A stretch of 64,000 nt of DNA from Ancylostoma caninum (Eukaryota > Nematoda > Chromadorea > Rhabditida > Ancylostomatidae): contig JBAJFG010000039.1 in assembly GCA_037903475.1 (NCBI GenBank), forward strand, positions 186,001-250,000, given 5' to 3'. Shown here in pieces: positions 25,301-42,220 of this stretch (position 1 is the first letter of the stretch; each line of letters opens with the position of its first letter). Position numbers and translations under genes: made by a program. The notes beneath the pieces are model-generated. The model saw nothing but the letters and a program-made list of their open reading frames with translations. It made no database searches and was not told the DNA's origin.

Positions 25301-25906
25301 TCTAAGAATAGAGAATAAATGAGAACTTTGAGAAATGGATGAGTTTTTTGAAGAAATTTCTTCCCATCCCCATTTCCCGCTGACACTGAATTTGGAAAGA
25401 CCTCTCTCTACAGTTCTATGCACGTAAGATGACGAGCTATTCTTTGTAAAACTGCTGTTGACTGAGAACAACGTTTCAATGCCTAAACGACTCTCGCCTT
25501 TCTATGGTACAACGCCATAAAATAGTAATGCCATGCGTGCCTGTGAAGACGTTGTAAGGTGAAGCACCTCAAAGCATTCACGTAAAAATCTGAAACTCGT
25601 GACCCGTGACCAGTACCGTATTCATAAAAGCTCCACAGATGGCATGACTCTTCCTACGGGCGGGGGGGGGGGGGACGAACAGTGTTGGCAGAAACCTGGT
25701 ATGTATTTATAGAGTATGCAAAATAAGCCAAACCAGCTGGTGAACGGAAAAGTTCACATTTATCCGATCATCCTAACGCAAGCCTTTCTTTCCATTAATG
25801 AATTTTACGACTTCTTCATGACAAATTTTAGCGTTCTAACGAGAATGTTGCACGTTTAACTTCTCCGAATGTCACTCCGGAAATAAAACGTGGCTCGGCA
25901 CGCATC

Positions 25907-25965
25907 ATTGAGGTTACCCAGGGTAAACATGTTAAGAGCCGACTTCACCCATTGTAAACACGGTC
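25907..25965 (+). repeat. Dispersed repeat with CATTGGGATTACCC-like motif, copy 2
   Basis: Reads CATTGAGGTTACCC, then AGGGTAAACATGTT and ACCCATTGTAAAC. It aligns by eye with the copies at 9148-9213 and 63,903-63,958. A region of similar GGTTACC/GGTAAC/TTACCATGG motifs precedes it at about 25,018-25,195. Confidence 0.5.
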
Positions 25966-27552
25966 GCTCGTTCGGATAATCTGCAGCGAAACTCTAGGAT
26001 CCGTAAACGAATTTGAAACATTTGCCCGTATAAATTCTTGATGGACAATGTCTAGTAAAAATGGCATTCAAACGAATATTTTCTGAGAAATACCAAGATA
26101 AAATAAGAAGTCAGAAGACTTGGCCATTCGAATGCTAGATAAAATAATACGAAACCATTGTTATGGTTATAAATTTTTACATCTGTAGAACAGATAAATG
26201 AGTCATTTTTCCGCCGATAAGATCTTCTTTTTTGGGGAAGCTGTATGTCCAAACCACAACAATACATCCAGGTGGAAAGGACGTGACAAAAGCAAAGAAA
26301 GTCTGCAATTTACCTTTTGTGGCGAAAAAAAAATGCCAAGAATGCAGGGGAATAATGAAATGCAAAGGAACTTAGTCCTTGGGTAATTAAACCTAACCAC
26401 AAAGCTTCAAAACGCTCTCCATGGTGATAATTTTAGGGAGATCGAAGAGGAGTAGAAATCACTATAAAGATATGGCTAAAACGGTGTCCGAGCATGAAAT
26501 AGTAGCGTCAAACAGTTATGATAAACCAACAGAAGGATTCGTGGATTTTGGGGGGTTTTGGTCCCTTTGTTGGTGTGGAATTGTACGAGTTTTCTAGGGA
26601 AAAATGATGTAATTCACCAAAATCAGTCCATTTTTCCTTGCCGTGACAAGATTCTCGCATAAAATCCACTAGTTTTGCTTGAAAAACTCGTCCACAAATG
26701 GTTTTCGAGTAGTTTAATTCCTTCCTGAGGTATAAATTAGAAATGAATCTCAAAAAGGAGAAAAGAACCAAGTAAGAGTCATTTCTTGTACGTTTTAGGG
26801 AACAGGATGAAGAATGAAAACATCTATCAAGAAATAATGGAAGAAAGTGGATGTCTCTGCCCAAAACGGGACTTACCACTGTTCAGCCAGTGAAAACACC
26901 AAGTCATTACAGGGCAACAACCTCAAAACCTCTGTAACTGGGACGACAAGGTGGTGATTTGTCTAGTGAAGGACAAGGAAACCGAAAGACGACGTTCGAC
27001 GTCGGCGATGTCGCACTCACCAGCCCACAGCCAATGTCTTTGCGGTCAGTTTTTAGCGTTACGACGTTAAATGTCGCACCGTCATGCGTCAAGGAAGGGT
27101 AGGGGTCATATCGTTCGAGACGACGACGTACGATGTTTCATTATGCTCATGAAACACAATGGAGAACACACGCATTCTGTGAAACCGCTTCATCGCAGTG
27201 TAGGGGTGCAATATGGCACCGTTTCTGTGTTTGCATAACGGGCCGGAAACGTTAATCTAATGCATGCCATGAATTTTTTCCTAATGGTTCATGAAAATAA
27301 TTCTATATTTTCTTATCATAAAATACGGACATGTGGGAAATTATCCACTTTCAAGCCTTGATTACGCCGTTTTACCAGGACATTAGCCAATAAAAAGTGT
27401 TATAAGCGCTCTGGATACGCTATGGGTGACAACTTACTAGAAATTACTAGAAAACTAGAAATTCCAGTACCTCTCACCACCTACATTTTAAACAGGTTAC
27501 AACACACGAAAAAAGAGGATCAGACGAGAATAAAGGGCGTCAAGGAAATGTG

Positions 27553-27606
27553 CGGATGCGCAGACGATCAGAGTGCCGCAGCCGCGTGTGGTGCAACGCG
27601 TGCTGC
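27553..27606 (+). repeat. Dispersed repeat with GATGCGCAGAC motif, copy 2
   Basis: Reads GGATGCGCAGACGATCAGAG then TGCCGCAG and TGCAACGCG, matching the copy at 17,361-17,416 with several substitutions. Confidence 0.5.
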
Positions 27607-29153
27607 GGGTATTCGTCACTGTGGTCACCTAAACAATGGAAAGAGAAGCGTACAAATACTATTATAAATGCAAATACAGCTGCTGTCTTTTTCCTTCCGC
27701 TGTTAAATATAATGAATATGTATCCAGTTGCTAAAAAATATAAACTGGATTCTCCAAAAGTCCCTACACAAACTGCCTGTTTTCTTCTCTTATTAATTCC
27801 TGCTACATAAGTTTTCTTTTCTTATTAATTCCCGCTACATAAGCTATTTTTTACTATTAGTTTTTCACAGCGTGATTAATACCTGTAAATAAATAAATAA
27901 ATGTCCCTAACCAGACCCATTCCGTCATATCTAGCCATGGAAGGAAATTACAACGGTTCTAGTACATCCTTTTCCAAAAATCTTTAACCATCCTGTCATC
28001 CAGCATAATTTATTCGTCCGCGTGCCCATTCCATGAGCAAAATACGGTGCACTGGTGAGTGCTAACGTAGTTTGGTGATGTGGAAGATGATGGATTTTTA
28101 CCAACTAAATATGAACTGGACAAAGATATTCTGTTGTGAAGTAACTGGACAAACATATATCCGCTGTTACGTTTTACGTGGTAAAATGTCAAAACCACTT
28201 CAAAATATCCTCCAGATCGCGTTTACCCAACCAGATTAAATAATCAAGGTGAAAGTTTAAATTTTCATCCGATGATCCAATAAATTTGACCCCAGCGGAT
28301 AGCGGTGACTCCAAAAGAAAGACACAATGACAAACTGCCTTACAGAAGCAATCGCAAGTAAGAATAGAATTCCATTGAAGAAATAAATAGGTTATTGTAA
28401 TGTAATCCAGAAAAAGACTTAGAAGAAGTGTTGCACGCAATTACCTTCGATATACGTACGTGTCGCCCCCAAGAAGTTTGTCCGATTTCGTGTTGCGATG
28501 CCAGCGCTGATTGGAAAAAATTTGCCAAGGATGCGCGTGATTTCAATGGGAGGAAAATAGGAAAATATGAGGAAAAGGTGAGAGGACGGTGGATTTATTA
28601 TAGTTCTCACATTTTGGGGTGTCACATGGAGTTCATCCAGCTAACGGATGGAAGTCGCCAGCTCAATTGTATTCCCCGTGGTCCATGGATATCACAGGAA
28701 CCCTGGAGGTCCTGCCATCTGGATCACGGACCTCATTCATAATTGAATATCACTCTAGGAAGGAAGTTGTCAACTGGTTTCTTAGAGCAAGGAATAATTT
28801 CTCTGGTAATTTCCATATTTTTGGCCCGCTTTTCAGCATTTCTTTTGCAAAGCCAGTAAAAAAGAAACGGATAGAATCACTAAATTTGTTAATTTCTCCT
28901 AATTACCTTCACTCGCTTTCTCTTGGCATGGACTATATTTTATTTCCATAGCCTCGACCTTTTAGTACTACCACATCTGCTTTGTCTCCACCTAATGATT
29001 TTTTATTTATTATAACGTCGAAATCTTAATGCTTGTTCCCCGCTCTCCCACCTATAAACACGGTGCTTCTACTATTTTTTTTTCGTACGGTACGATGCAG
29101 TACTTTCTCGTTTAGTTTAGTTATTTTAGTTGTTGGTGCGCCTTTTGAGCGTA

Positions 29154-29185
<32 letters not shown>

Positions 29186-30675
29186 AATACATACATACAG
29201 CGTATCAATGCTTGAGTAGGGTGCAATAGGGTTGTACTAGTTCCAGAAAAATTGGGTATGCAGTAATGGGTGAAGCCGTAAAAACTGAATGGATAAATGT
29301 CCGAGTGGTTTCGCATTTCACGGAGAGAACACCCCTATACAATTTGTTTGTATTCCTAGTTTACCTATTCAACCTCAAACTCTGGGTTATATGCCCATTT
29401 CCTGACTGGAGGGTTATCTGACATGCTTACAGAATACCATATCACTTTCTACCGTAACGTCATTTTTTTGGACCACGGTAGGCACACGAGAGTTTTTTTT
29501 CTGTAAATCTGCAGCAAAACAAGTGGAGTAGGGCCCAAAAATCCTTCCGGTTTCTGGTTTCCAGTGTACGCAGCAATATTTGCGTGATTAGGCCGTGAAC
29601 ACATATGTATGTATGTATTTGAAAGTTTAACCAACGTGGAATGCTGTCTCAGAGAAATGCTGCCGAACTAGTCCTGAAAATAAGCCTGAACTACTCGGAG
29701 AACTTCGAAAAAAAGAAATTAGGTGGTTTTTCTGGGCTAAATCGCTGGAACAATAGTGCTCACAAGAACAGAAATCGTCGATTTGCTCTGAAATTGCTCT
29801 TTTTCTACTATAAGAATGGGTACAAAACCTCTAGAATGACAGCTGTTATTAACTGAACAAAAGGAGCTACCAACTTGTCATTACTTCTATGAGGACAGAT
29901 TCTGAGGAAAGTTAGAAATAATATCAAAAATGGTGAAGTGTTATTAGTACTACTACCATGAGAAGAGAATTTTGTTCGCTTATAAGCAATGTCCTTTATT
30001 GGAAATCCATAAACGCCAACGATAATGGCCCAAAAGCCTCCACAACTTGCAATTTATGTGACATATTGAATAGACAAAGTCGTTTGCGTAGTTGTTAGCG
30101 GCTTTTTCAAAGGAATTTCTGGATGGAAGTTTCTCTCGTCGCTCTTTTCCAATGGATTCCGTGAATTATGTGATTTGAAGTGAGCTTCGAAGAAATAGTA
30201 GGCTAATAGTGATGCGAAAAACGGAAAAGAGACGAAAACCTCGAAACATGTTCAGACGTCACTGAATTATTATGATGCGATCAGATTTATCCTATTTATG
30301 CTTATTATTGTTTACATGTACGCATAGTTTTTCCTCGAATGTGAAGAAATGTACTTGAAAAGGACAATGCCGCTTCCGATTCATGATTGGTCGACTCATC
30401 CAGCTATCCAATCACAACAGATCTCGTCTGCGACGCCTTCCCCAGGTGCAATGCTTTAAAACCGCCTTCCTCGAGAATTTGCAAGGTCAGAATGTGATAA
30501 GAGAAGAGATAGTGAAAAATGAGGAATTTTTCAAATTATACAACCGCAGCTACGACTCTCTGTGGGAGCGTAAAGTCGTCATAAAGAGAAGAGGTATGGC
30601 CAAATTCTGCAATGGGGTTCGTTCAAATGGTGTTTCATGTAAACTCGTCCACCTTTCCGACGTACAGTCGGGTCC

Positions 30676-30717
30676 GGCAGCCACTGCAAATGGGCGCCGG
30701 CGGGCGCCGGCTGCCGC
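30676..30717. other. GC-rich hairpin with duplicated palindromic core
   Basis: GGCAGCC and GGCTGCC arms enclose two direct copies of GGGCGCCGGC, each partly self-complementary. It stands out in otherwise AT-rich DNA. Function unknown. Confidence 0.45.
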
Positions 30718-31389
30718 CACCCTCCGGCGCCCCGGTATTAGTGAGCTATAAATCACTCGAGCTTGGAAGAAAGCTAAAAAAATACAATTTTAGTCCATAG
30801 TAGACAGAGTGCAGTGGATATGTTAAGGCTACAAAGCAGGGGACCATTTTCACAACTTTCACGTTTTTTTCATTTTTGTGATTTTCATGGGGAAAGATTC
30901 CTGAATACACAATAAGCGAAGCCAGCTCTTCCATTTTCTGCTATAGTACATGCTTCGCGAATACAAAAATGGCCGTTATTCTTCTATATGGACACAGTAC
31001 TTCAGTTATCCCATCTGAATAATAAAGCCCATCCAATTCGGGATCCTCAGAAATAATTGAAATCCGTATAAATTGTTCCATATCCATTGCGAAGTAGTTC
31101 TACCGCTGTCATTTATCTTTCGTGGAGCAGTCCTTTACGGCGGAGTTACTCTCTCCCGGTTTCCCTCAACTTTGAAAAAATGGTTTTTCACTATTACTTA
31201 CACTATCACTATTACTTACACTTATCGTAGTTTATCTTCGAAAGAGTTTTCCACTATTACTTACACTTACACTTATCGTAGTTTATCTTCGAAGTTTATG
31301 CAAAACGTTGCCGGATGCCTTCCTGGACTACCCGAAGGAGATCACGGGGGACGTTCCAAGCAGTGAACCCCAAACACTGCGATACTTAA

Positions 31390-31467
31390 CTCTGGATCTC
31401 CAACGGAGTGGAACCAGCGATAGGGACAGATTGCAATCTGCCACTCAAACCACTGAGCCATCCGGGC
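31390..31467 (-). repeat. tRNA-derived segment (SINE head or tRNA pseudogene) 1
   Basis: The minus strand starts GCCCGGATGGCTCAGTGG, carries an A-box-like TGGCTCAGTGG (31,450-31,460) and a B-box-like GGTTCCACTCC (31,405-31,415) at tRNA-like spacing. The anticodon arm region is CAGATTGCAATCTG, a perfect palindrome leaving a loop too short for a working tRNA. It is therefore more likely a SINE promoter or dead tRNA than a functional gene. Confidence 0.55.
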
Positions 31468-31539
31468 TACTTTTTATGTTGGAGTTTGTTAGATAACTGC
31501 AGTAGCCGTAGGCAGCATACTATATGTATTTGCAAAACG

Positions 31540-31617
31540 GGATCACAGGGCAGGATTCGATCCCCTGACCACCACAACGCCGATCATTCGCTCAACCCAC
31601 TGAGCTATGCGCGCACG
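31540..31617 (-). repeat. tRNA-derived segment (SINE head or tRNA pseudogene) 2
   Basis: The minus strand begins GCGCGCATAGCTCAGTGG and contains A-box-like TAGCTCAGTGG (31,597-31,607) and B-box-like GGATCGAATCC (31,553-31,563). The acceptor stem does not close well and the anticodon stem is mismatched, so I do not call a functional tRNA. It lies about 70 bp from the first such unit. Confidence 0.55.
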
Positions 31618-31720
31618 TGCAACATACAAATAGTGTCCAATCTTACTTACACTTACACTTATCGTAGTTTATCTTAGAAATTTAGGTGAAAAGGGAGTTG
31701 GGTGGGGCCACTCCTGTGAA

Positions 31721-31768
31721 GCCTAAGCCTAAGCCTTAAACCCATTCTTAAGCATAGGGTTAGGCTTA
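31721..31768. repeat. Interstitial telomere-like repeat
   Basis: GCCTAAGCCTAAGCC at 31,721-31,735 is followed 23 bases later by GTTAGGCTTA (31,759-31,768) in the opposite orientation. TTAGGC is the usual nematode telomere unit. The tract is too short to be a chromosome end. A similar GCCTAAGCCTAA is at 5655-5666. Confidence 0.5.
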
Positions 31769-31770
31769 CT

Positions 31771-34252
31771 AATTACGTCGCATGCTCCAAAATTCCAACG
31801 TGATTTAAAGCCAAACAGCTAAAGATATTTGAATGAGTCAATCACAAGAGCCGAGGTGAACCCAATAACATTCCATGCAGTTCTGAGATATTCGCTAAAG
31901 TTGAGGAGAAATATGTTAGGAAGAGAAAATGATGCGCCTACAAATTCTAGCAAATTTGAACTGCTCGCTTGAACAAATTCAGCAAGACATATTTTGAAAA
32001 AACCTCTACATTCAGAACATGCAGCAGAAAAGAGAAAACATAGGAGTGAAGTAGTTGTCAGCACAGAAAAAACTGGATGTACTCTGAATGTTTTCGAGGT
32101 TGGCCTAGGACGGAGCAATGAATGGGAGTAATACCCAGAGACAACAAGGTGGGAATAACCAGTAGGCTAGAATTGTCAGAGTAAATTTCAGAATGGAAGG
32201 AATGTTCCAGAAATCGCTGAACTCAAACATTTCCACCAGTAACAACAAGCTTCAATGATGAAGTCCAAGGCAAAATGATGAATTCGACCCTCGAAGCAGT
32301 TGCTCAACGAGGTCGAAGCCGGGGTCACTAATCCAACAGGACTCAGAGTGCATTCGGTGACGCTCGCTACCGTCCGGATGATCCAGAAACTGCTCAGGAT
32401 CCGAACGTCACGACACGATGGTCGTCCGTCCGGAAACCGAAGCGGTTTTCTAGCCACGCGCGGTAAAGCAAAACAGCAAACAGCGTAAGCAATCGAGAAG
32501 TGGGAAGTGCAGGATTCCAAAGCGTCGCCGGCGTGCGAAGTGTTCTTTCGTCAGTTCGGGGCGGTTAATAATGATGCTCTACCGTTAAATACATTGAATC
32601 GCAGAAAAATTCTGGAATTGAAGGGTTGGAATGAACATAGGATGGAGGTCTGCTGCAGCTCACCATTGAAGTTTTGGAGTCTGGTCCCTCATATATTCTT
32701 CTCGTCTCGTTATTTGAAACAGATGCTCTGTGGAATTGAAATACATGTTGTAAATGCAGTTAGGATAGTCCGAGTATAAGTATATGCCGGGAAATACGGG
32801 AAAAAATTAAGGATGGATTGCTCCTCGAAGTATTAGGAAGAGAAGTAGGACATAAGAAATTCTGGAAATGTAGAGAATGCCAAGAAAGTCTAATCGTGGA
32901 AAACCAGAGCTCTTGTGACTTTAGACCTATCCGGAAAACCCTAGTATCTTCGTGTTTTGCTCCAGGAACTTGAATCCTAGTTACTCTTTAAGATTCTAAC
33001 AGAGCAGCCTAGAAAGGGTAGAAGATGACCAATGCCTTAGACCTCTCTAGCTATCCATGAAAAGGCTTTCCATGAAAGGTGCACGTCTTTGCGTCATATG
33101 TAGAGATTTTTAAGACAGTTTAATGGCCCAAAACTTACATTAATTCTAGCCATCCCATTCAAAAGTTCGGAATAACGCACAGAAAACGGCAGGTAAACAC
33201 ATAATATCCTGAACGTTCATTACTAATCATGGAAAAAAGGCTATTGGATTGAGATTTTTCCTTTTACAGAACCTATATGTGAGAATTTATGGGTTACTTA
33301 CAGAATTTTTTCTCGGTAATATAGAAAATTTAGGCTCTGTATCCAGGAATTTCATTTTACCCATTGGGTAACAAAAAATACAGAGCCAAAGCATCATGCT
33401 CACTTTTATGTGCAACTTTGCTGGCAAAATTCCATAGGAGAACTATTCAATGAGGAAATACCTGCACATATAACGCAGAGCAATGGATTCGTGTTCTTTA
33501 ACGACCCGCCTTCTTTCCCATACCATATGACATCGCTTGATAGCAAATATTTGAACGCCATTCAAGGAAAACGCTAGCGTATGATTCACTATTCGATTTT
33601 CCCTGACGGCGTGAAACTCGTCCAAAAATCCAGACATATTCACCCTTTCAGCTGACAGCCTAACTCTCAGCTAAGAAAGCACTCCTTAGCCTGTTGGCTA
33701 AGCCAAAACAGCTGAGCAACGCTCAAAAGTGCTGTAGTTGTGAAGAAAATTCCCAGAATAGCGATGAGTCAACAATGTGCACATCCCTGTGCCCATAAAT
33801 GTTGGTGTAGGTAAACAACGCATTTGCGTTTCCGATAAGAACGTTTTTGCTCACAGGGATTCACCTAAGCAAAACGAACACAAAAGTTTTGAACACCTCA
33901 GCTCCATAGGAACGAATATTCACGCTGTGTTTGAGAAAAATGCAGAAAACAAGGATTCCTGGAATTTTTGCGAATTTTACTCGTTGAATTCCTAATGATT
34001 TTTCCGACAGGAGCATGGAAAATAATTATTAACGGTGGAAAGACATGAGGGTACTGGCGATTCAGAACGTAAATATGGAAGACACATCGAGGTCTCTGAA
34101 GAAGACGTTAGCGTCAAAATATCACCTCTCCAAAATCAAAATATTCAAGTTTCTTGCCTTAATCTCAGACGAGCTAATCTTTATTCACATTCATAAAGTA
34201 TCATCACTCAGACTGGCACTAAGTTTGCTGACCCTTACACAAATGCATTATA
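31771..34252. other. Coding-poor stretch, no gene supported
   Basis: AT-rich with one GC-richer block at about 32,280-32,580, where both strands are open for 60-110 codons. No recognisable motif, splice structure or repeat was found. Confidence 0.3.
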
Positions 34253-34738
34253 TTAGGTTAGGCAATGTGTTCGTGCGGTTTTTTCTGAGCATTCAGTGTA
34301 TTTTCACGAACTGGAGCAGTTGAAACTAGGTTTTTTTGAAAGTTAATATCCGCAGTACTCCTTCTCCACACCTAGAGCAAGTTCTTGCGAAAATTCGTCT
34401 CATAACTCCACGAACTGTGCGTACAGAACAAGATGCACCTGTCTACCCAAACTCGCCCTCTCTGGAGCAGACATCCGCTGCATCTCCGACACCTCCAACT
34501 GTTCCACTATTGTAGTGGAATAGTTGGAGGCGTCGGGGATGAACGCTCTTGTCGAATTGAAGGGTCACATTTCATGCGACAGAAAATGAGAAATAGCAGG
34601 AATTGGGGAAATTGGTTAAAATATCCGTAAAGAGTAAAACAAGTGCTACAAGATGACCTATGACGGGCTATCGGAGTTAGATCAAATCCTCGTAAAAATT
34701 TGACTTAAAAAACCGCACGAACTTATTGCCCAACCCAA
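34253..34738. mobile_element. Mariner-type MITE 1
   Basis: The left end TTAGGTTAGGCAATGTG with TTCGTGCGGTTTTTTC, and the right end (34,707-34,738, AAAAAACCGCACGAAC then TTATTGCCCAACCCAA), are inverted repeats of about 32 bp. A TA precedes the left end; the right flank is TC, a mutated TA. These termini resemble those of mariner elements. The 486-bp interior has no intact transposase, and contains a hairpin of its own at about 34,491-34,541 (CACCTCCAACTGTTCCACTA against TAGTGGAATAGTTGGAGGCG). Confidence 0.75.
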
Positions 34739-34878
34739 TCCATTCCGAGCGCTATAGGAGAGCTAAAAATTCAGCCGTTTCGCTTTCTCGTGGATTTGCA
34801 TGTGTACCGAGACCTTTGGATGAAAAGCTGCTATTTTTATCTTTGTCTTTTCTAGGTCCTGTTTTGATTTTTGTTGTA

Positions 34879-35395
34879 ATGGGTTCGTCAATAAGTTCGC
34901 GCGATTTTTCAGGGGCATTCGATGTTTTTTTGCGAACTGAATCAGTTGGACTTAGATGTTGCTGAGATTAAAAATTCTTAATGCTTCTTCTTTACATCTA
35001 GAGCAAAACCTACCGGAACTCTATATTTAGGGAAGGGGCATCCTCCAGGCTAAAATTAACCCCTCTGAGGCGGGAATCCATTTCTTCACCGTCCTTTCAG
35101 AAGTACAGATTTGCTTCTCTCTAGATGTCGTTGTTATATGTTGCCTTTTGAGCTGCATCCGCTCCACGATAGAAGTGGAACAGTAGGTGTTGTCGGTGCT
35201 TGTGGTCCTAGATGAACTGGAGCTTCACCCCTCAGGCAATAGAAAATGAAGTGTTGCGAGAATTGAGGAAATCGGTTAGAATATTTGTAAAGAGTAAACA
35301 AGAGCTATAAAATGGTTAATGACACGCAATCGAACAAAATTTGATTCCAGGTAAAAAACCAAGATGAAAAAAAGCGAACTTATTGCCCAACCCAA
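34879..35395. mobile_element. Mariner-type MITE 2
   Basis: The left end ATGGGTTCGTCAATAAGTTC and the right end (GCGAACTTATTGCCCAACCCAA read on the plus strand, ending 35,395) form an inverted repeat of about 25-30 bp. TA dinucleotides flank both sides (34,877-34,878 and 35,396-35,397), the expected Tc1/mariner target duplication. The 517-bp interior is related to MITE 1 (shared TAGAGCAA, GTAAAGAGTAAA and GTGGAACAGTAGG-type stretches). No transposase is encoded. Confidence 0.75.
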
Positions 35396-35397
35396 TA

Positions 35398-37643
35398 TTA
35401 TTCCTTTTGGCACGTCTTCGAGCACAAAAAAAATCTGAACAAATCTCACTGGAGGAACTCAGCGTACCAAAGGGGCAAACACTGTATAATGTGCTAATCA
35501 AGGAAGGATACTAGGTTTCTGAAGAGTTACGTGGCATGATTTCGGCTAGTCTGACCAGCCAAATCTGACTTTCGACTCGAATTCTGCTGAAAATATGCGC
35601 GGAAGCTATTTCAAACTTGTCAACCAATTCAAATTAGTTAATTCTTCTAAAATTTTCTTTGATATGGGTACGTTCTCGCAATCTTTTGCCAGAATATGTC
35701 CTAGAAGCCAAATTTTGACTGCCTTGCTGAAGCTGAAATCATGTCACGTAACTCTTCAGAGAAACCTCCGCAGCAGATAAGGAAAACAGATTTGAAATAA
35801 GCACCGAAAACTGCATTTGACAGCATAGATTTCGCTAGGAGTTGTCGGACCCCCTAGTATCCTACCCTAGTAAGTGCAGCAGAAGCGGTTTCATTCTGGA
35901 CCAGGTGGAACGATACAACCTTCTTGGGGCTTTCATGAAGCCCGGACCTATACACATATTTATGATCATGAAGGTTAAGTAAACTTTCCCTTATTACCCT
36001 GAGCGGTGAATTCTTTCTAGGCTTGGCCTATTCTGTATCAATTTTCCAATTTTTATTAATAAAATTCATTAAAGCGTGGAATTCTCTTTAATCTACGCTT
36101 GTAGTCAACCTCTACCATTTCCTCATGAAGACTGATTCCTTGACTATGATATTGATCAGATCCAGATCATATGATTTGATCAAAAATGTTTGCCTCACTC
36201 GTTGTTGGTAAATATTGCTCACCTATGAGTTTATCTATAACCACTTATACCATCGAGAAACCCTTTGTCAAATCCTGAACTTATTTTTAATACCCACGTT
36301 TTCATTGTTTACTGTTTAATACTTATTACTATTTACTGATCAGGTCCGTTTCATGTATGAAATTTATGCGCTGCAGAATCTTTTGATTCTGTTTCGCTAT
36401 GCTGGTCTGTGCGTTTCGGATTATTTCCATAAGCCTACGCCGGCAGCTTGGGATTATTTCTCCAAATTTTGTTTTTTTTTTCATTTTCTGACATGTTCTT
36501 ACGTTTCGCGTTTGTATTTGATTTCCAGGGTGCGATCCACGAATAAAAACGATGAAGTGCAATAAATTCATAAATGTTATTTTGCTTGTATTATAAATTG
36601 GCCTCCGCATTCCCATGAAATCGAAGCTATAATTTCCGGCATTTCTCTAATTCCAGTTATCTATCCTTCAAGGAAAACTCACCAAAGAAAATTCACGTTC
36701 ATGTTTATAGAAAGTATCTGAGACATGCGCTAAAATCGCAAACACACTGGCACCCTACTCTTTCCGGATATTTTGTTGACCTATGCGTAAAACGGTCACA
36801 TTACGTCAGCGTGAGGCATACGAGATCCAGCTCGGCACGTTTACCAAACGAAGGTGTGGCACGAGCTCCGACGTTGTTGACGGGGATCCGAAGTAGCACG
36901 AAAAAACACTTGTGCAAACACTGACCGCGCGCCAAGCGGTTTCCTTTATCACTCCATCGGGTGGAACGCAAGGACGTCATAGGAAGTGAAAAAAATAAAC
37001 GTCTACAATAGAAACCATGTAGATGTGAAGAAAATTTAGAACGTAGGAACTATTTTACTGCCACCACCATCCCCCCCCCCCATTTCAACCCCTACAGTAC
37101 ATATTAAAGCCTTTAAAGCTAATTTCAGATGCTCGTCACTATTCAAGGAAGAATTTTAACTCAATTCTTTCATTTTATAGAAATGAATGGGTTCGAAACT
37201 GAAAGAACCTTTTCACCGTGATATAATGAAACATCACAAAATCAGCGGAAAACAACGAAAGGAAAGAAAAACAATGAGACGCAACCTGATTCGTGGAATG
37301 GGGAAGGCGAACGTAAAACCGAACGATGGATCACAACTCCTATGGAATACTTTAAAAAAAGGCCAAAGGGTCACTTAATGATGAAAGCAAATATTATGAG
37401 GAACTCGTCAAGTGATAACAAGTAAACAACAACGTAAACACTAGAATAGAACGGAGAGAAGTGAAAAAGGAACTGAAATCAGAAGGAGAAAACAATTTGC
37501 TCAAAAATAAGAAACGATAATTCATCATCGGACTAACACAATTGTCTCCTAAATTCAGCTAATTTTTGACTAGGATACAGGCACAGGAGCTGGTGTGGCA
37601 TTTTCTTTGTTATCAGCCCTAAAACCCACAAGTCTACTTCATA
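35398..37643. other. Intergenic stretch downstream of the polyglutamylase gene, no gene supported
   Basis: AT-rich, with a GC-richer part at about 36,770-36,990 and a C-run at 37,069-37,082. The 3' UTR of the minus-strand gene ending at 37,644 should lie in its last few hundred bases. Nothing else is recognised. Confidence 0.35.

Positions 37644-42220
<4,577 letters not shown>

Larger units (their letters stand above)
22381..31189. other. Coding-poor stretch, no gene supported
   Basis: Contains only short open frames. Items worth noting are dispersed repeat copies (25,907-25,965; 27,553-27,606), a G-run at about 25,662-25,675, an (AAAT)n run at 29,155-29,188 and a GC-rich hairpin near 30,676-30,717. 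A minus-strand frame at 24,192-24,010 ends at a donor-like CAG|GTGGGT but lacks a good acceptor, so it is not called. Confidence 0.3.
31190..31680. repeat. Composite repeat: three direct repeats around two tRNA-like units
   Basis: A 28-bp phrase beginning CTTACACTTATCGTAG and ending GTTTATCTTCGAA occurs at 31,214-31,241, 31,266-31,293 and 31,652-31,679 (last copy CTTAGAA). Between the second and third copies lie two tRNA-like segments on the minus strand. The arrangement is that of a short interspersed composite element flanked by direct repeats. Confidence 0.5.

Noticed and set aside
31540..31617. Functional tRNA gene
   Set aside because: A and B boxes are present, but the anticodon and acceptor stems do not pair well; treated as tRNA-derived repeat.
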